From Entrophospora sp. SA101 (taxonomy: Eukaryota > Glomeromycota > Glomeromycetes > Entrophosporales > Entrophosporaceae), in contig CAUDNR010004255.1 in assembly GCA_958430865.1 (NCBI GenBank), forward strand, positions 1 to 28,338: a stretch of 28,338 bases of DNA, in the 5' to 3' direction. Positions 1-9,857 of this stretch are shown piece after piece. Within the stretch, counting starts at the first letter, position 1, and the number at the start of each line of letters is the position of its first letter. The position numbers and the translations under genes were made by a program. Below the pieces are notes generated by a model. That model had not been told where the DNA came from. It made no database searches and saw only the letters and a list, made by a program, of their open reading frames with translations.

Positions 1-43
1 CAATTGTATTTGTTAACATGGTTATTTTTTTTATTTATTTTAG

Positions 44-480
44 AAATGACTCCTCTTAGTAAAAAAATTAAACTAATGGCAGGTATACTGTATATAAGAC
101 AGAGAGTAAATAATGAAAAACCAATTTTGGAACCTGAAGCATTTAATAGGATGTTAGAAGAAACTGAACCAGAATTAAAAGGGTTTTTTGATCAACTATA
201 TAAAGGAACTAATCCAGGTTCTAAAAGCAATATGATTAATGAAAAAAATAAAAAAAGATTAGTTTTATTTTGTTATTTTTTGGCAGGTCTGAATAATAAA
301 TTTATTAGTGGAATTAAAGCAGAAATTGGCTATCTATTGGATGGTGCAGGTGCATCTATCTCAGCAATTGAGACATTTGCAGGAGCAGGCATGAGTATTA
401 GACGTGAGACTGTAGCAAAAAATAAAAAAAAGGATGCATCAACTCACATTGAGACAGTTGGAATTTTTGTTGCAGAATTT
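44..480 (+). pseudogene. Exon of multicopy hypothetical gene (left copy)
   Basis: This is an open exon preceded by a TTTTAG acceptor (38-43) and followed by GTAAGT at 481. It encodes about 145 residues starting MTPLSKKIKL after the split codon. The same exon, with three amino-acid differences (I/T, A/G, G/V in this copy versus the other), lies at 8798-9234, where the upstream exons are present. The 5' part of this copy is outside the window. Downstream there is only a truncated Tc1-like element and then foreign sequence, so the gene is broken here. The style (KKRLVLFCYFLAGL, then a basic Arg/Lys segment) resembles a highly repeated family of unknown function in Rhizophagus. No known domain is recognised. 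Confidence 0.6.
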
Positions 481-502
481 GTAAGTACAGTATGTTTTAA
501 TA

Positions 503-1103
503 TGCAAATTTTCATTTCTCTAACGTTTCTAAAAAAAATAATAAATAAAAAAATAAAACTTGGCCCGAATTTTTTTTCCCCAAATATTCCCACTTCAAAA
601 AAAAAATGAATTGAATAAAAACGTGCATTATAACCTCATCTGAAATTTTAACATATGATAATACGCATCTTAAATAACCATCTGTGATGTTATGAATTTT
701 TTTGTAAACAAGCTTGATTTTTAATAAATATTTTTGAAAATTTAAAAAAATTAATATTAAAAATGTTGGCTTTGACTGAAATTCAATGTAGCAAAACTAT
801 TTGTCTTTACAAAAATAATGAACCCATTTCCAAAATAGCCAAAATTCTTGATATTCATAGAACAACAATATCTCGTACTATTAAAAAACATATTGATGGT
901 GAAGGTCTTGCTACAAAGCAGCGAAATGGTTGTCCAAAATTAATTAATCAACAATGAAAATCAAAAAACATTAAAAAAAATTTTAAAGCGAAATAATCGA
1001 AAGTCTGCTGAGCAAATAAAAAACAAATTTAATGAAAAAACAAATAGTGATGTTTCAACTAAGACTATTAAAAGAACATTACATGAATTAAATATTTTTC
1101 TCA
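503..1103 (+). mobile_element. Truncated Tc1-like transposon, left part only
   Basis: The element starts after TA at 501-502 with TGCAAATTTTCATTTCTC. This is the same left terminus as the fuller element at 9257-10703. It contains the N-terminal helix-turn-helix reading frame of the transposase (763-957, beginning MLALTEIQCSKTICLY) and a shifted-frame continuation to about 1103. It lacks all catalytic-domain sequence and the right terminal repeat, so it is a dead fragment. The stop after residue 64 and the frame change are the same as in the other copy, so they predate the duplication. Confidence 0.85.
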
Positions 1104-1531
1104 GGCTTTATTTTTTCTTCTGTATATTGTCATTCTTGAATTCCCTGTATACTTTGAAGGTCTATTAGATGAAATTAAATTTTCAATGTTTTTTGATAAA
1201 ATGTCATAGATTGTGTCAGCATTTTTATTTATTTCACTGTCAAACCACAAAAAACCTTCATCTTCAAAATTTGCAAATTCCTCTCCATATTCATTTCCTA
1301 CATCCTCAGTATCTTCAAAGAAAATATGACTTTCTTCAATTTCATCATCTGCAGATTCTTCTTCAACATTTGTATTTTCCTCTGCATTTTCAAAGGTTTC
1401 AAGCTTTCTTCATTTTCCTCTGCACTTTCAAAAATTTCAAGGACTGTAGAATCTTCTTCATTTTCTTTTTTTTTCTTTTTTGCTGCTGCTAATTCTTTGC
1501 ACATCCTAATTTTTCTTTTAGGTTTTGGCAT
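1104..1531 (-). pseudogene. Broken TE-associated hypothetical gene
   Basis: On the minus strand an ORF begins at 1531 with MPKPKRKIRMCKELAAAKKK. It runs through an acidic Glu-rich region and then needs a frame change near 1400 to continue as an acidic stretch (about EESHIFFEDTEDVGNEYGEE). It ends at the duplication junction with a segment reading RPSKYTGNSRMTIYRRK. The last motif (Y-x-G-N/x-S-R-x-T with a basic RRK) is one I associate with transposon-linked hypothetical proteins of Rhizophagus, by recall only. Basic start, acidic middle and basic end suggest a nucleic-acid-binding N-terminal part. The C-terminal continuation is missing at 1103/1104. A 1-base indel or a missed intron could explain the frame change. 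Confidence 0.45.
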
Positions 1532-2530
1532 TTTATTTCACAAAATAATTAAAAAGAATTGCACTGAATTAGAACGCGTTTCTCATTAATTTTGTGTAAC
1601 ACGTGATTTTACCAAAATTAGAAATTTAGGAATGCGCAGAATAATTCGGGTCAAAACTATATGTAACATATAAAAATCACATGATTTTTAAAAGCTTAAG
1701 GCTCCTGAACCAAGCAATTTTTTTTTATTATCTCGACGATAGATTGTAGAGCTGGTCAAAAGCTATAAAATATCGTCTTTATTTTTTTGAGATAACCATT
1801 CAGTATTTCCTTTTTAGGTTTTAAAATTAGTCTGTTTTTATGTGATGGCTTATGATGTTACGCACTGTAATATTTTTTATTATGGATATATGGGACGTAA
1901 AGTTATGTGATGAAAAATTTTTATGTATAAATAAGGAAATTTTGCCCCGATCTGCAATATGTATTTTCTTTCCATTTCTGGCGATTTGTGAATTAATGTG
2001 TACGTGTTTGTCGATCAAACAACAAATTTAATTGACGATCCGTCTATAAATCAGAGAAATGTTGATAAAAATACGGAGGAAATTTATATAAAATTTTCAA
2101 AAAATAAAAATCTACAAATGTCCATTACACAATAAAAATAAAACTTTTATAATCATTATCAAACCCATTACTAATTTTGAACCAATAGATATCATTGTCA
2201 ATAGATGATAATGACTTAAATTTATTGTATGAAAAATTCATACCACGATTTGCTTTAAAAAGTAAACAAATTTGGGAAAAAAGTGGTGGTAAAAAGGCTT
2301 GATTTAAACATAATTGAAAAATCCCTTCTCTCCAACAAATCAAATAATGGATATTTATTTAATCAAAATCATAAAAAACAAGCAGTTAAGAATACTAATA
2401 TGGATAATTAATGTAAAAAAAAATAATATTAATATTAACTTCACATGTATAATGTTTTTAACAATAAATTAATTGATAATCCATGACTTTTGAATTCATT
2501 AAACCTTTACCTTTAAGAATATTTATTATA
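1532..2530. other. AT-rich spacer, no gene recognised
   Basis: The first about 150 bases are the upstream region of the minus-strand ORF that starts at 1531. They contain CACGTGATTTT and an ATG-poor stretch. Short ORFs occur on the minus strand at 1827-2018 and 2125-2343, but neither has a recognisable domain or intron support. Stop codons and low-complexity A/T dominate the rest. Confidence 0.5.
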
Positions 2531-2746
2531 GAGTCCACTCACACTCTCTAATAATAATGGATCCTCTGTAACATACTGAGAATATTGATATTAATATTAA
2601 GCCTGATCTATATGTCCAAAATTAATATATTAATATATAAATTATTATTGCTGATAACGGATTATCTATAATAAACATTTTTTCCTAGTTATATTAATAC
2701 TAATACTAATACTAAGTCAAATGGTCTATTATAGAGTGAACTGTAT
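2531..2746. mobile_element. Possible pogo/Tigger-type MITE relic
   Basis: The segment opens with TATAGAGTCCACTCACACTC and closes with TATTATAGAGTGAACTGTATA. Read on the minus strand the right end gives CAGTTCACTCTATAATAG, a style typical of pogo/Tigger-like termini (CAGTTGACTCTCTATAATA-like). The phrases AACGGATTATCTATAATAAAC and TAATAATAATGGATCC inside also fit that family. The two ends pair only imperfectly, so the boundaries are approximate. There is no coding sequence. The call rests on recalled consensus style and should be treated as tentative. Confidence 0.25.
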
Positions 2747-3241
2747 ATAGAAAAAAAAGAATTTTTTATTATTGTAAATGCAATTAAGATTCAATAATAA
2801 TAAAACTAAAAACGAACATTACACATAAAAAACAAAATTTTCTATATAAAAATTTCCAACAATCCACGAGTGCTAAAGAGTAAACTTTTTTCTTTGCTTA
2901 AGTAAAGGTAAAATAAAATATATTAATATGTTTTCTGAGTTATGTTTTATCTGCATGCTAAAAAAAAATTTATGTAGTGGAACAAAAGTATAGTACAATT
3001 TTTCATGCAAAAGTACTCAATTGGTCATTTTTGTGTCAATTTTCCTCCACTGATCATTATGTAAGACTCTCCGATTTATTCACAGATCGTCAATTAATTC
3101 TTTCTTGAAAACAAGAAAATGAACAGGTAGAAGTTTCTGGATAAGTGTTTATTGTAAGAATGGTGGTTGTTGCCACTTGTCATCACTTTAGTTTTATTTT
3201 AAATATAACTTACTTATATATAATCTTTTTAAATTGTACAG
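2747..3241. other. AT-rich spacer before the gene relic at 3242
   Basis: No convincing ORF is seen. The last about 60 bases behave like an intron ending TTGTACAG at the exon at 3242, so an upstream exon of that gene might lie near 3120-3170, but I cannot define one. Confidence 0.35.
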
Positions 3242-4317
3242 ATCCAGAAAGAAAGATATCAAGAAGAATTATCTGTAGATGAAGTAATTGGTTCTGTAAG
3301 TAAATAAGTAAATCACTTTTTGAATATGTTGTCCTTTTCAATTATGATAATAGATGAACAATGCCCATATGATTGTTTTGAGATTGAAAAATGTACAAAA
3401 ATTTATAACAGCAATCCCTATAAAGTCAATGGACCAATTCTAGAAAAAGATCTAATTACTTGTTTAAATGATGCATTGTACAATATTAGTATTGGTCTGG
3501 AATCAAATTTTAACCCGGTGAGTCAACCAAATGATGATAACAGGTCAAAAAAAATCAAAAAAGTTCTCAAAAAATATTTGATTACATGTAAGTTAACTTT
3601 TTCTTCAATATCTTTGTTATGATTACTAAAAATTAAATAGGTTAATGTTTGATTTTTTTTTTTTTTTTTAACATTTTAGATGCAATGATTTGCCTTTGAT
3701 TGGCCCCTTCAAAAATTCTGAAGATGAGCATAGGTTCGAGTTTTTTAATCCTATTCTGAAACCTATTTTTGATACTATACATAAGCATCAAACTCAATAA
3801 AACACTTGGTAATTCAACAAAACGTCCAATTTTTCATGCCATATTGATGATTTTTCGATCTTAAACACAGAAGTAAAACCATTAAGATATACCCAATTTC
3901 AGAAAACAAAGGATTTCATAAAAGCTTGTTTATGTGCAAAAAAAACAATTGATGGGTTAATTGATCGAAGGGATGGGCCTTGCACATCATTGTTTTTATT
4001 AAATATGGGTAGGTGAATGTCCATATCATAAGATTATTTATAAAATTTTCACTGAATTGACAGTTATTTAATAATCTAGGTGTATACATTGAATCTTTCA
4101 TAATGGATTTGGATGTGGATGGTGTATACAGAGTGTTCCCTTTTATGAAATCCATTTTACCAATTGATAAACCATCAGTTATGTCATTGTCTCCTACTTT
4201 AACACACCTAATAGCATTACAGGTATGGAGAATGTTTATAAGTTTTTTTGTTTTTAGATTTTATGATATATATTTTTTACTATCCTAAAGTATTGCTCAA
4301 TGTATTTTCAGGAACAT

Positions 4318-4325
4318 GTTACATC
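4318..4325 (+). repeat. Target-site duplication, left (GTTACATC)
   Basis: This is identical to 4469-4476 and directly abuts the MITE. It marks the insertion point in the exon. Confidence 0.88.
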
Positions 4326-4468
4326 TATACATGAAGTCGAAATTAAAACCCCAAAGTCGAAATGTTTTGACTTGAGGCAACTACATAGTAAAAATCAGTT
4401 TCGACCTTATTTTGACCCTATTTCGACCAGATCTGCAAATGGTCAAAATAGTTTCAACTTCATGTATA
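4326..4468. mobile_element. 143-bp hAT-type MITE inserted in an exon
   Basis: The element begins TATACATGAAGTCGAAA and ends TTTCAACTTCATGTATA, a 17-bp terminal inverted repeat with one mismatch. It is flanked by a perfect 8-bp duplication, GTTACATC, at 4318-4325 and 4469-4476. Removing the element and one TSD copy restores an open reading frame (EHVTSLAEDYRSR) across the site. An 8-bp TSD is the hallmark of hAT transposition. Inside are repeated GTCGAAA / GTCAAAA words in both orientations. There is no coding capacity. Confidence 0.88.
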
Positions 4469-4476
4469 GTTACATC
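4469..4476 (+). repeat. Target-site duplication, right (GTTACATC)
   Basis: This is the right-hand partner of 4318-4325. Coding sequence of the interrupted exon resumes from here. Confidence 0.88.
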
Positions 4477-4580
4477 ACTAGCAGAAGATTATAGATCTAG
4501 ACCTAAATATTTCACACCTCAAAAAGATCGAATTACAAGAGAAAATCGCCAGATTCACCCCAGATAAAAATTTTGATGCA

Positions 4581-4983
4581 GTGAGTCTCTCTGTTTTTTA
4601 ACTTTTTTAATAGTTACTATTTTTCAATAAGATATTAATTATGCAATAAAATATAAAATGAGATCAATAAAAAGAATAAATTACATTGTTTGGAGGGGTT
4701 TAAAGAATATGGTTTTCCAATTTTTTTATTTTAAATAGTGAATTAGGAAAATCATTAATTGATTATCTGAGTTTTTTCTTCTTTTTTTTTACTCATATTA
4801 ATAGTTAAAAAAGTTCATTTTAAAAGATTAACATTTTTTTTTTTTGCTTCACTGTAACTTACCAATGTTATGTGTGTGTCCGTTTAAATATTTATCTGAA
4901 TTGCCCTTGGAATAAATTAAAGTTCCACGATTTTAACTTACTTAAATCCTTATCATAATTTGTGTCTGCGTGTGCAAACCCTG
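4581..4983. other. AT-rich spacer, no gene recognised
   Basis: It starts with a splice donor (GTGAGT at 4581) of the preceding relic, but I find no credible following exon. Poly-T runs and short A/T words dominate. Confidence 0.4.
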
Positions 4984-5959
4984 CTACCTAATTAGGAATT
5001 TCCTGCAGACTATATTACCGACACCAAATGGGGTATTCAATATAAGTTGATTAACAAATCTAATTAATGTCATAATGTAAATCCATATATGCAGATTTTT
5101 TTTTATGGTATGGTGCTTATCATCTAAAGACATCAAAAATTTTGGGTAAACTTTAAAATATATAAGCTCAATGACCATGCAAGATTAAAAAAAAAACTCT
5201 ATAGTTTATTCTATATGACATAAGGAAAGATGCAATAGTTTTTTAAATTTTATCAAAATGAAAAGAGTTATAATGGTTTAAAGTTTGTCATTTTTACTAT
5301 TAAAAAAAAATTTCACCACTGATCATTACTCTATTTAAAGAATATTTTCACGATATAAAGAAGTATCATTTGATACTTATGACTCATGAAATTCCACTAA
5401 AACAGATTCAGGAGCTCTTCTATGAGAGTGATACTTTTTAACTGCAAAAATAGCAGCTTTCCAGAAAGCCCCATCCTATAGGCACTCATAAACCTATAAC
5501 ATCTTCTTGCAATTTACGAATTTTACAGAGAGAAATAGAATTAAGAGCCAATGGCACAGTTTGTTGTAAACCAGTGTGTAAATTTCAGTGTGTAACTAAT
5601 GCAAATTTCTACAAATTTAGAAACTATCTGCAGACAACTGCTAATGTACGATGTTACACCCGCACATTCCACACATTGAATTTTATACACTGTTGTAAAC
5701 CTTCCCAAGATTCTAATTCTGTAGTTAAAGATAAATCTCTCCAGTCATCACCAGATTCAATGTATTCATAGATTGACTCTTCGATTCTAATCCAGGTTCA
5801 TTACATATAATTCATTCAAAATGCTTGTGCCAATCTGAGATTCATTTTCAAACATCTCCTTATCAATATATTCATCTGTAATGGGTTTAATAGTTCTTTC
5901 ATTTTTTTAGTTTCACAAGCTTTTTGTAAATGCTGATTTCTTTTATTCTGTTTAGGCAT
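4984..5959 (-). pseudogene. Decayed TE-associated gene relic
   Basis: On the minus strand an ATG at 5957-5959 starts MPKQNKRNQHLQKACETKK, similar in style to the MPK start at 1531. After a frame change the sequence continues ITDEYIDKEMFENESQIGTS. Another frame then carries EYIESGDDWRDLSLTTELES and EGLQQCIKFNVWNV. Further on are fragments AVKKYHSHRRAPES (about 5400-5450) and, after about 200 bases without clear coding, MSLDDKHHTIKK (about 5095-5130). The acidic N-terminal region and the DDKH phrase recall transposon-linked multicopy proteins of Rhizophagus, from memory. Many stops and frame changes show that it is dead. Whether all fragments belong to one gene is uncertain. Confidence 0.35.
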
Positions 5960-6169
5960 TTTAACAAAAAAAAAAAGAAATAGATTTGAACTAAAAAATT
6001 GTCAAAAATCACATTTCATAAAAGGAATGATTTTCATACTAATAAGGACACTTGCAGATCATCAGAAATAATTGGAATAAAGAAATATGAAAAAAATAAA
6101 AAAATTATTATCCTAACCACATTTGCTTATTAAGTAAAAATTCATCTCCATATCAAATAGTATGATATA

Positions 6170-6377
6170 ATGAAGTTTCGCCACATATAAATAAATATTT
6201 GTTGTTTTACGAACCTTAAAAAATAAAAATGAATTTTTCGGAATATTTAAAAAAATCTTCGCCTTGAAAATCGACTGCATTGGCAAGTTCTAACGACCTT
6301 TGTGGTATAAGTAAAAAATGCGTCTTATGTTTAAATCTAGTTACTTCTAAAATTCTAGATCATTTGGTAAATTAATT
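6170..6377 (+). repeat. Left terminal inverted repeat of Tc1-like element
   Basis: It pairs with 7668-7875 in reverse complement over about 208 bases with scattered mismatches. Confidence 0.85.
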
Positions 6378-6513
6378 AACGAGAAAAAAAATAAAACATA
6401 GAAAATTTTATGAAACAATTCAACCTCAAACTGCTTACCAATTTGAAACATAAAAGACATCAAAAAATATATGAAACTGTTTTAAATTGATTGTATTTTA
6501 TTAAAAAAAATCA

Positions 6514-7545
6514 CTATCTTGTCAGGTTTCTTTTACTTTTTAAAACAGCATCCACTCTTTGTGGCATACTATCTATTAATCTATTAATTCTTTCTTGAGA
6601 TAGTGTTAAACCATTCCTCTTTTAATAAATTGAATAGTTCTGTCTTATTTTTTGGTTTTGGGTTTCTCATTCCAAGTCTTCTTTTTAAACCCTGCCATAA
6701 ATTTTCGATAGGATTGAGATCTGGACTTTGAGCATGCCAAGGGAGAACCATAATATGATTTTCCTCTTTCTATTGATTTGCTATGACATGGTGCATTATC
6801 TTCTTGAAAAGTAAACACACAACTACAACCACGACCATCATCACCATCATCACCACCATCACCACCATGATTCTTCTCCTTAATTCATTAATATAAGATA
6901 GTAAATTTTCTGCAAGAAGTTTATTATAACCAATTGCATTTAATTTACCTTCAACTAATGCTAATGGACCCATTTTTTCTCTTGTAAAACATCACCAAAC
7001 CATAATTCCATCAGATTTTTTTACTGTTGGACTTAATTTTTCTTTATTATATTTTCCCCCTGGCTTCCTCCAGACCCAATCATTTGAATCTTTTTGAAAC
7101 AATTCAAATCACTAAATATTATTTTATCCCATTCATTACTACTCCAATTTTTTCTTGCATGACACCAGTATAACCTTTTTTTCCTATTTACATCAGAAAC
7201 AAGAGGTCTTTTCTTCCATAAACATTTTTAGAATGTAATGTTTGTCTGATAGTCTTCTCACTTGCTATAATGTTTGACTCTTGACTAATTTAAAAGCATT
7301 TGTTTAGTATCCTTTTTTACTGCTTTCATAAGTTGTCTTTCATCATGCTCTGATAACTTTTTAGGTCTGCCAGGTCTAAGAGCTGCAGTTGTTTTATTTT
7401 TTGAAAAATAATCATTAGCAATCTTTTTGACTGCACTTTTGGATCTATTTAATATACAAGCTATTTCTCTATAAGAAAAATTGGCTTTTTTTAAGCCAAT
7501 GATTTCTCCACATTTGAATTCAGATAATTGAGTAGCTTTGAGCAT
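6514..7545 (-). pseudogene. Broken Tc1-like transposase
   Basis: It reads right to left from the ATG at 7545. The N-terminal about 86 residues (MLKATQLSEFKCGEIIGLKK onward) form a helix-turn-helix DNA-binding region with the GRPKKLS linker typical of Tc1 transposases. After a stop at 7285 and frame changes the catalytic domain follows: KIIFSD with the first Asp, WVWRKPGGKYNKE, MVW-stop-CF where GCF is expected, MGPLALVEGKLNAIGYNK, FQEDNAPCHSKS with the second Asp, then SPDLNPIE as part of the DD34E signature, and a C-terminus INRLIDSMPQRVDAVLKS ending at TAG 6514-6516. The ATG/GTG microsatellite at 6816-6870 is inserted just before FQEDNAPCH. The stops and frame changes leave it inactive. Confidence 0.85.
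6816..6870. repeat. CAC/CAT trinucleotide microsatellite
   Basis: This is an imperfect array of CAC, CAT and ACC units. Read on the minus strand it would encode a Val/Met run. It sits inside the transposase relic just before the second catalytic Asp motif, where family members have no such run. Confidence 0.8.
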
Positions 7546-7667
7546 TTTAAGTTCTCTTTAAAAAAATAAAATGGTTAAAGTTTACTCTAAATGAATCATC
7601 TAATTTGGGATTTTTTTAAAAGATCTTCAAAATTAACTCATTTGAGAATTTTGTATGACATCTTGGC

Positions 7668-7875
7668 AATTAATTTACCAAATGATCGAGAATTTTGGAT
7701 ATAACTAGATTCAAACATAAGATGCATTTTTTACTTATACCACAAAGGTCGTTAGAACTTGACATTGTGGTCAATTTTCGAGTTAAAGACTTTTTTGAAA
7801 ATTCCAAAAAATTCATTTTTATTTTTTAAGGTTTGTAAAACAACAATTTGTTGTTTATATGCGGCAAAACTTAAG
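7668..7875 (-). repeat. Right terminal inverted repeat of Tc1-like element
   Basis: It is the reverse-complement partner of 6170-6377. A TA follows at 7876-7877. Confidence 0.85.
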
Positions 7876-8152
7876 TATGTTATAAACATAGCGGGCTTAA
7901 ATATGATTGGTTGATTTTAGAAATTATAGTCACATATTATTTAATATAAAAATTTACCATCACCTGACTTTAAATGATAACGCAGCCTCACAAATAAGAA
8001 CGCAGATAATAAAATTTATTGTATTCCAAAATACACACTTCAAATCATAAACTATTAAATAATTTGAATAAGGGTTAGGTAATTCAGAAGTTAGCTATAG
8101 AGAATTCTTTTTTTAAAAAACCGAAGGTAGAATTTCAATAACCAATTTAAAA

Positions 8153-9234
8153 ATGAATGAGCAAAGTCAAAACAAATGTGGAAAAAAAGGTAAGAGGAAG
8201 GTAGAACACTGTGATTTAGAAGGTTATGATGAAGTTATATGTGATTATGAAAAGAATGGTGCTTCTATTATATCTGATAGAGTAACAATACCGGAAATTA
8301 ATTGTCATTTAAATTTAGTAGGAAAAGCTCTATGTAGAAAGCATTACAATAAGTTAATTGTTAATGCAAAAAAAAAAAATTTACTAACATTTGTTCTCAT
8401 CCTAAGCATCAAATATATTTACCTACAGCACAAAAAGAAACAACATCATTTAAAAAGGCACCTGAAAGACTAATTGAATATTTTAAATTATCTGAGACAG
8501 CTGTAATGTGTTATCATTGTTTATTGGAGACTGATCGTGATTCAGAACATTTAGGTTCTTCAAATTATTTATTACCAATTAAAAGAACTTTGAAAGAAAA
8601 TATATGAAATTTCAAGATAGAGTTTATGTGTTACGCAATGATGTTATTTACTCAGAAAAAGAATTTCAAGAATTGGAGACTGCATATCATGAGGTGTGTG
8701 CAGAACTTGATGAAGTAAAATTAGGTAATTATTTTTTTTCTTTTTTTTTATTGTCAATTGTATTTGTTAACATGGTTATTTTTTTTATTTATTTTAGAAA
8801 TGACTCCTCTTAGTAAAAAAATTAAACTAATGGCAGGTATACTGTATATAAGACAGAGAGTAAATAATGAAAAACCAATTTTGGAACCTGAAGCATTTAA
8901 TAGGATGTTAGAAGAAACTGAACCAGAATTAAAAGGGTTTTTTGATCAACTATATAAAGGAACTAATCCAGGTTCTAAAAGCAATATGATTAATGAAAAA
9001 AATAAAAAAAGATTAGTTTTATTTTGTTATTTTTTGGCAGGTCTGAATAATAAATTTATTAGTGGAATTAAAGCAGAAATTGGCTATCTATTGGATGGTG
9101 CAGGTGCATCTACCTCAGCAATTGAGACATTTGGAGGAGCAGTTATGAGTATTAGACGTGAGACTGTAGCAAAAAATAAAAAAAAGGATGCATCAACTCA
9201 CATTGAGACAGTTGGAATTTTTGTTGCAGAATTT
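8153..9234 (+). pseudogene. Multicopy hypothetical gene, frameshifted and split by Tc1
   Basis: The ATG at 8153 opens MNEQSQNKCGKKGKRKVEHC. The frame slips in a poly-A run at about 8370-8382 and continues ICSHPKHQIYLPTAQKETTS and then APERLIEYFKLSETAVMCYH with a CxxC-like Cys/His pattern. It slips again near 8580 and continues KNFERKYMKFQDRVYVLRND to KLG/GTAATT at 8726. After an AT-rich intron the last exon (8798-9234) encodes EMTPLSKKIKL and ends AEF before GTAAGT. A Tc1-like element starts 22 bases into the next intron and no later exon is found beyond it. I recognise no named domain. Cys/His-containing first exons with a Lys-rich start suggest nucleic-acid binding, but that is a guess. Confidence 0.6.
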
Positions 9235-9857
9235 GTAAGTACAGTATGTTTTAATATGCAAATTTTCATTTCTCTAACGTTTCTAAAAAAAATAATAAAT
9301 AAAAAAATAAAACTTGGCCCGAATTTTTTTTCCCCAAATATTCCCACTTCAAAAAAAAAATGAATTGAATAAAAACGTGCATTATAACCTCATCTGAAAT
9401 TTTAACATATGATAATACGCATCTTAAATAACCATCTGTGATGTTATGAATTTTTTTGTAAACAAGCTTGATTTTTAATAAATATTTTTGAAAATTTAAA
9501 AAAATTAATATTAAAAATGTTGGCTTTGACTGAAATTCAATGTAGCAAAACTATTTGTCTTTACAAAAATAATGAACCCATTTCCAAAATAGCCAAAATT
9601 CTTGATATTCATAGAACAACAATATCTCGTACTATTAAAAAACATATTGATGGTGAAGGTCTTGCTACAAAGCAGCGAAATGGTTGTCCAAAATTAATTA
9701 ATCAACAATGAAAATCAAAAAACATTAAAAAAAATTTTAAAGCGAAATAATCGAAAGTCTGCTGAGCAAATAAAAAACAAATTTAATGAAAAAACAAATA
9801 GTGATGTTTCAACTAAGACTATTAAAAGAACATTACATGAATTAAATATTTTTCTCA
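8755..9857 (+). repeat. Right copy of the direct repeat 1-1103
   Basis: It is about 99.6% identical to 1-1103 (four mismatches noted, no indels). This copy is continuous with upstream exons of the host gene and with the rest of the transposon downstream, so it looks like the original context. Confidence 0.95.
9257..9331 (+). repeat. Left TIR of Tc1-like element
   Basis: Inverted partner of 10629-10703. It includes TTCTCTAACGTTTCTAA and AAAACTTGGCCCGAATTT. Confidence 0.88.

Larger units (their letters stand above)
1..1103 (+). repeat. Left copy of an 8.75-kb-spaced direct repeat
   Basis: Positions 1-1103 match 8755-9857 with a constant offset of 8754 and no indel that I can find. The only differences seen are at 359, 380, 389 and 390. 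The repeat contains the last visible exon of a multicopy gene (44-480) and the left 601 bases of a Tc1-like transposon (503-1103). The left copy is cut by the window edge, so its full length is unknown. Identity stops abruptly at 1103/1104, where unrelated minus-strand coding sequence begins. Because both copies carry the transposon at the same intronic site, the duplication happened after that insertion, or the two copies are an assembly duplicate. Confidence 0.95.
3242..4580 (+). pseudogene. Decayed multicopy hypothetical gene (interrupted by a MITE)
   Basis: Several exon-like blocks with plausible GT-AG borders follow each other. The first is 3242-3297 (IQKERYQEELSVDEVIGS, then GTAAGT). 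A block from about 3353 to 3589 reads DEQCPYDCFEIEKC. A block at about 3680-4015 includes LPLIGPFKNSEDEHRFEFFN, two stop codons near 3800-3815, then VKPLRYTQFQKTKDFIKACL. A block at about 4100-4230 reads MDLDVDGVYRVFPFMKSILP and ends ALQ before GTATGG. A last exon follows TTTTCAG at 4310 and reads EHVTS-LAEDYRSRPKYFTPQ, ending with a shifted frame PDSPQIKILMQ before GTGAGT at 4581. The internal stops, one frame change and the MITE at 4326-4468 make it a pseudogene. The family looks like an expanded Rhizophagus family of unknown function, from memory of its style. Confidence 0.55.
6170..7875 (-). mobile_element. Tc1/mariner-like transposon with long inverted repeats
   Basis: The ends are flanked by TA at 6168-6169 and 7876-7877. 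The left arm (6170-6377) and right arm (7668-7875) are inverted repeats of about 208 bp. They include shared stretches such as CTAACGACCTTTGTGGTATA next to a common AAGTAAAAAATGC, and GATCATTTGGTAAATTAATT. The arms have drifted by many point changes, so the insertion is not recent. The interior encodes one transposase relic on the minus strand. The exact outermost 3 bases are uncertain because they differ between the ends (ATG versus CTT when both are read inwards). Confidence 0.85.

Noticed and set aside
1169..1589. Plus-strand ORFs rich in Phe/Leu/His at 1169-1492 and 1326-1589
   Set aside because: They are antisense to the acidic, Lys/Glu-rich minus-strand relic. The hydrophobic composition is simply its complement.
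2125..2343. 72-codon minus-strand ORF with a somewhat protein-like sequence
   Set aside because: No domain, splice context or repeat partner could be found. Left out as unsupported, though a small relic is possible.
5574..5771. Plus-strand Cys-containing ORF
   Set aside because: The minus strand here carries a more protein-like, acidic relic continuous with the MPKQNKR start. The plus frame has no support.
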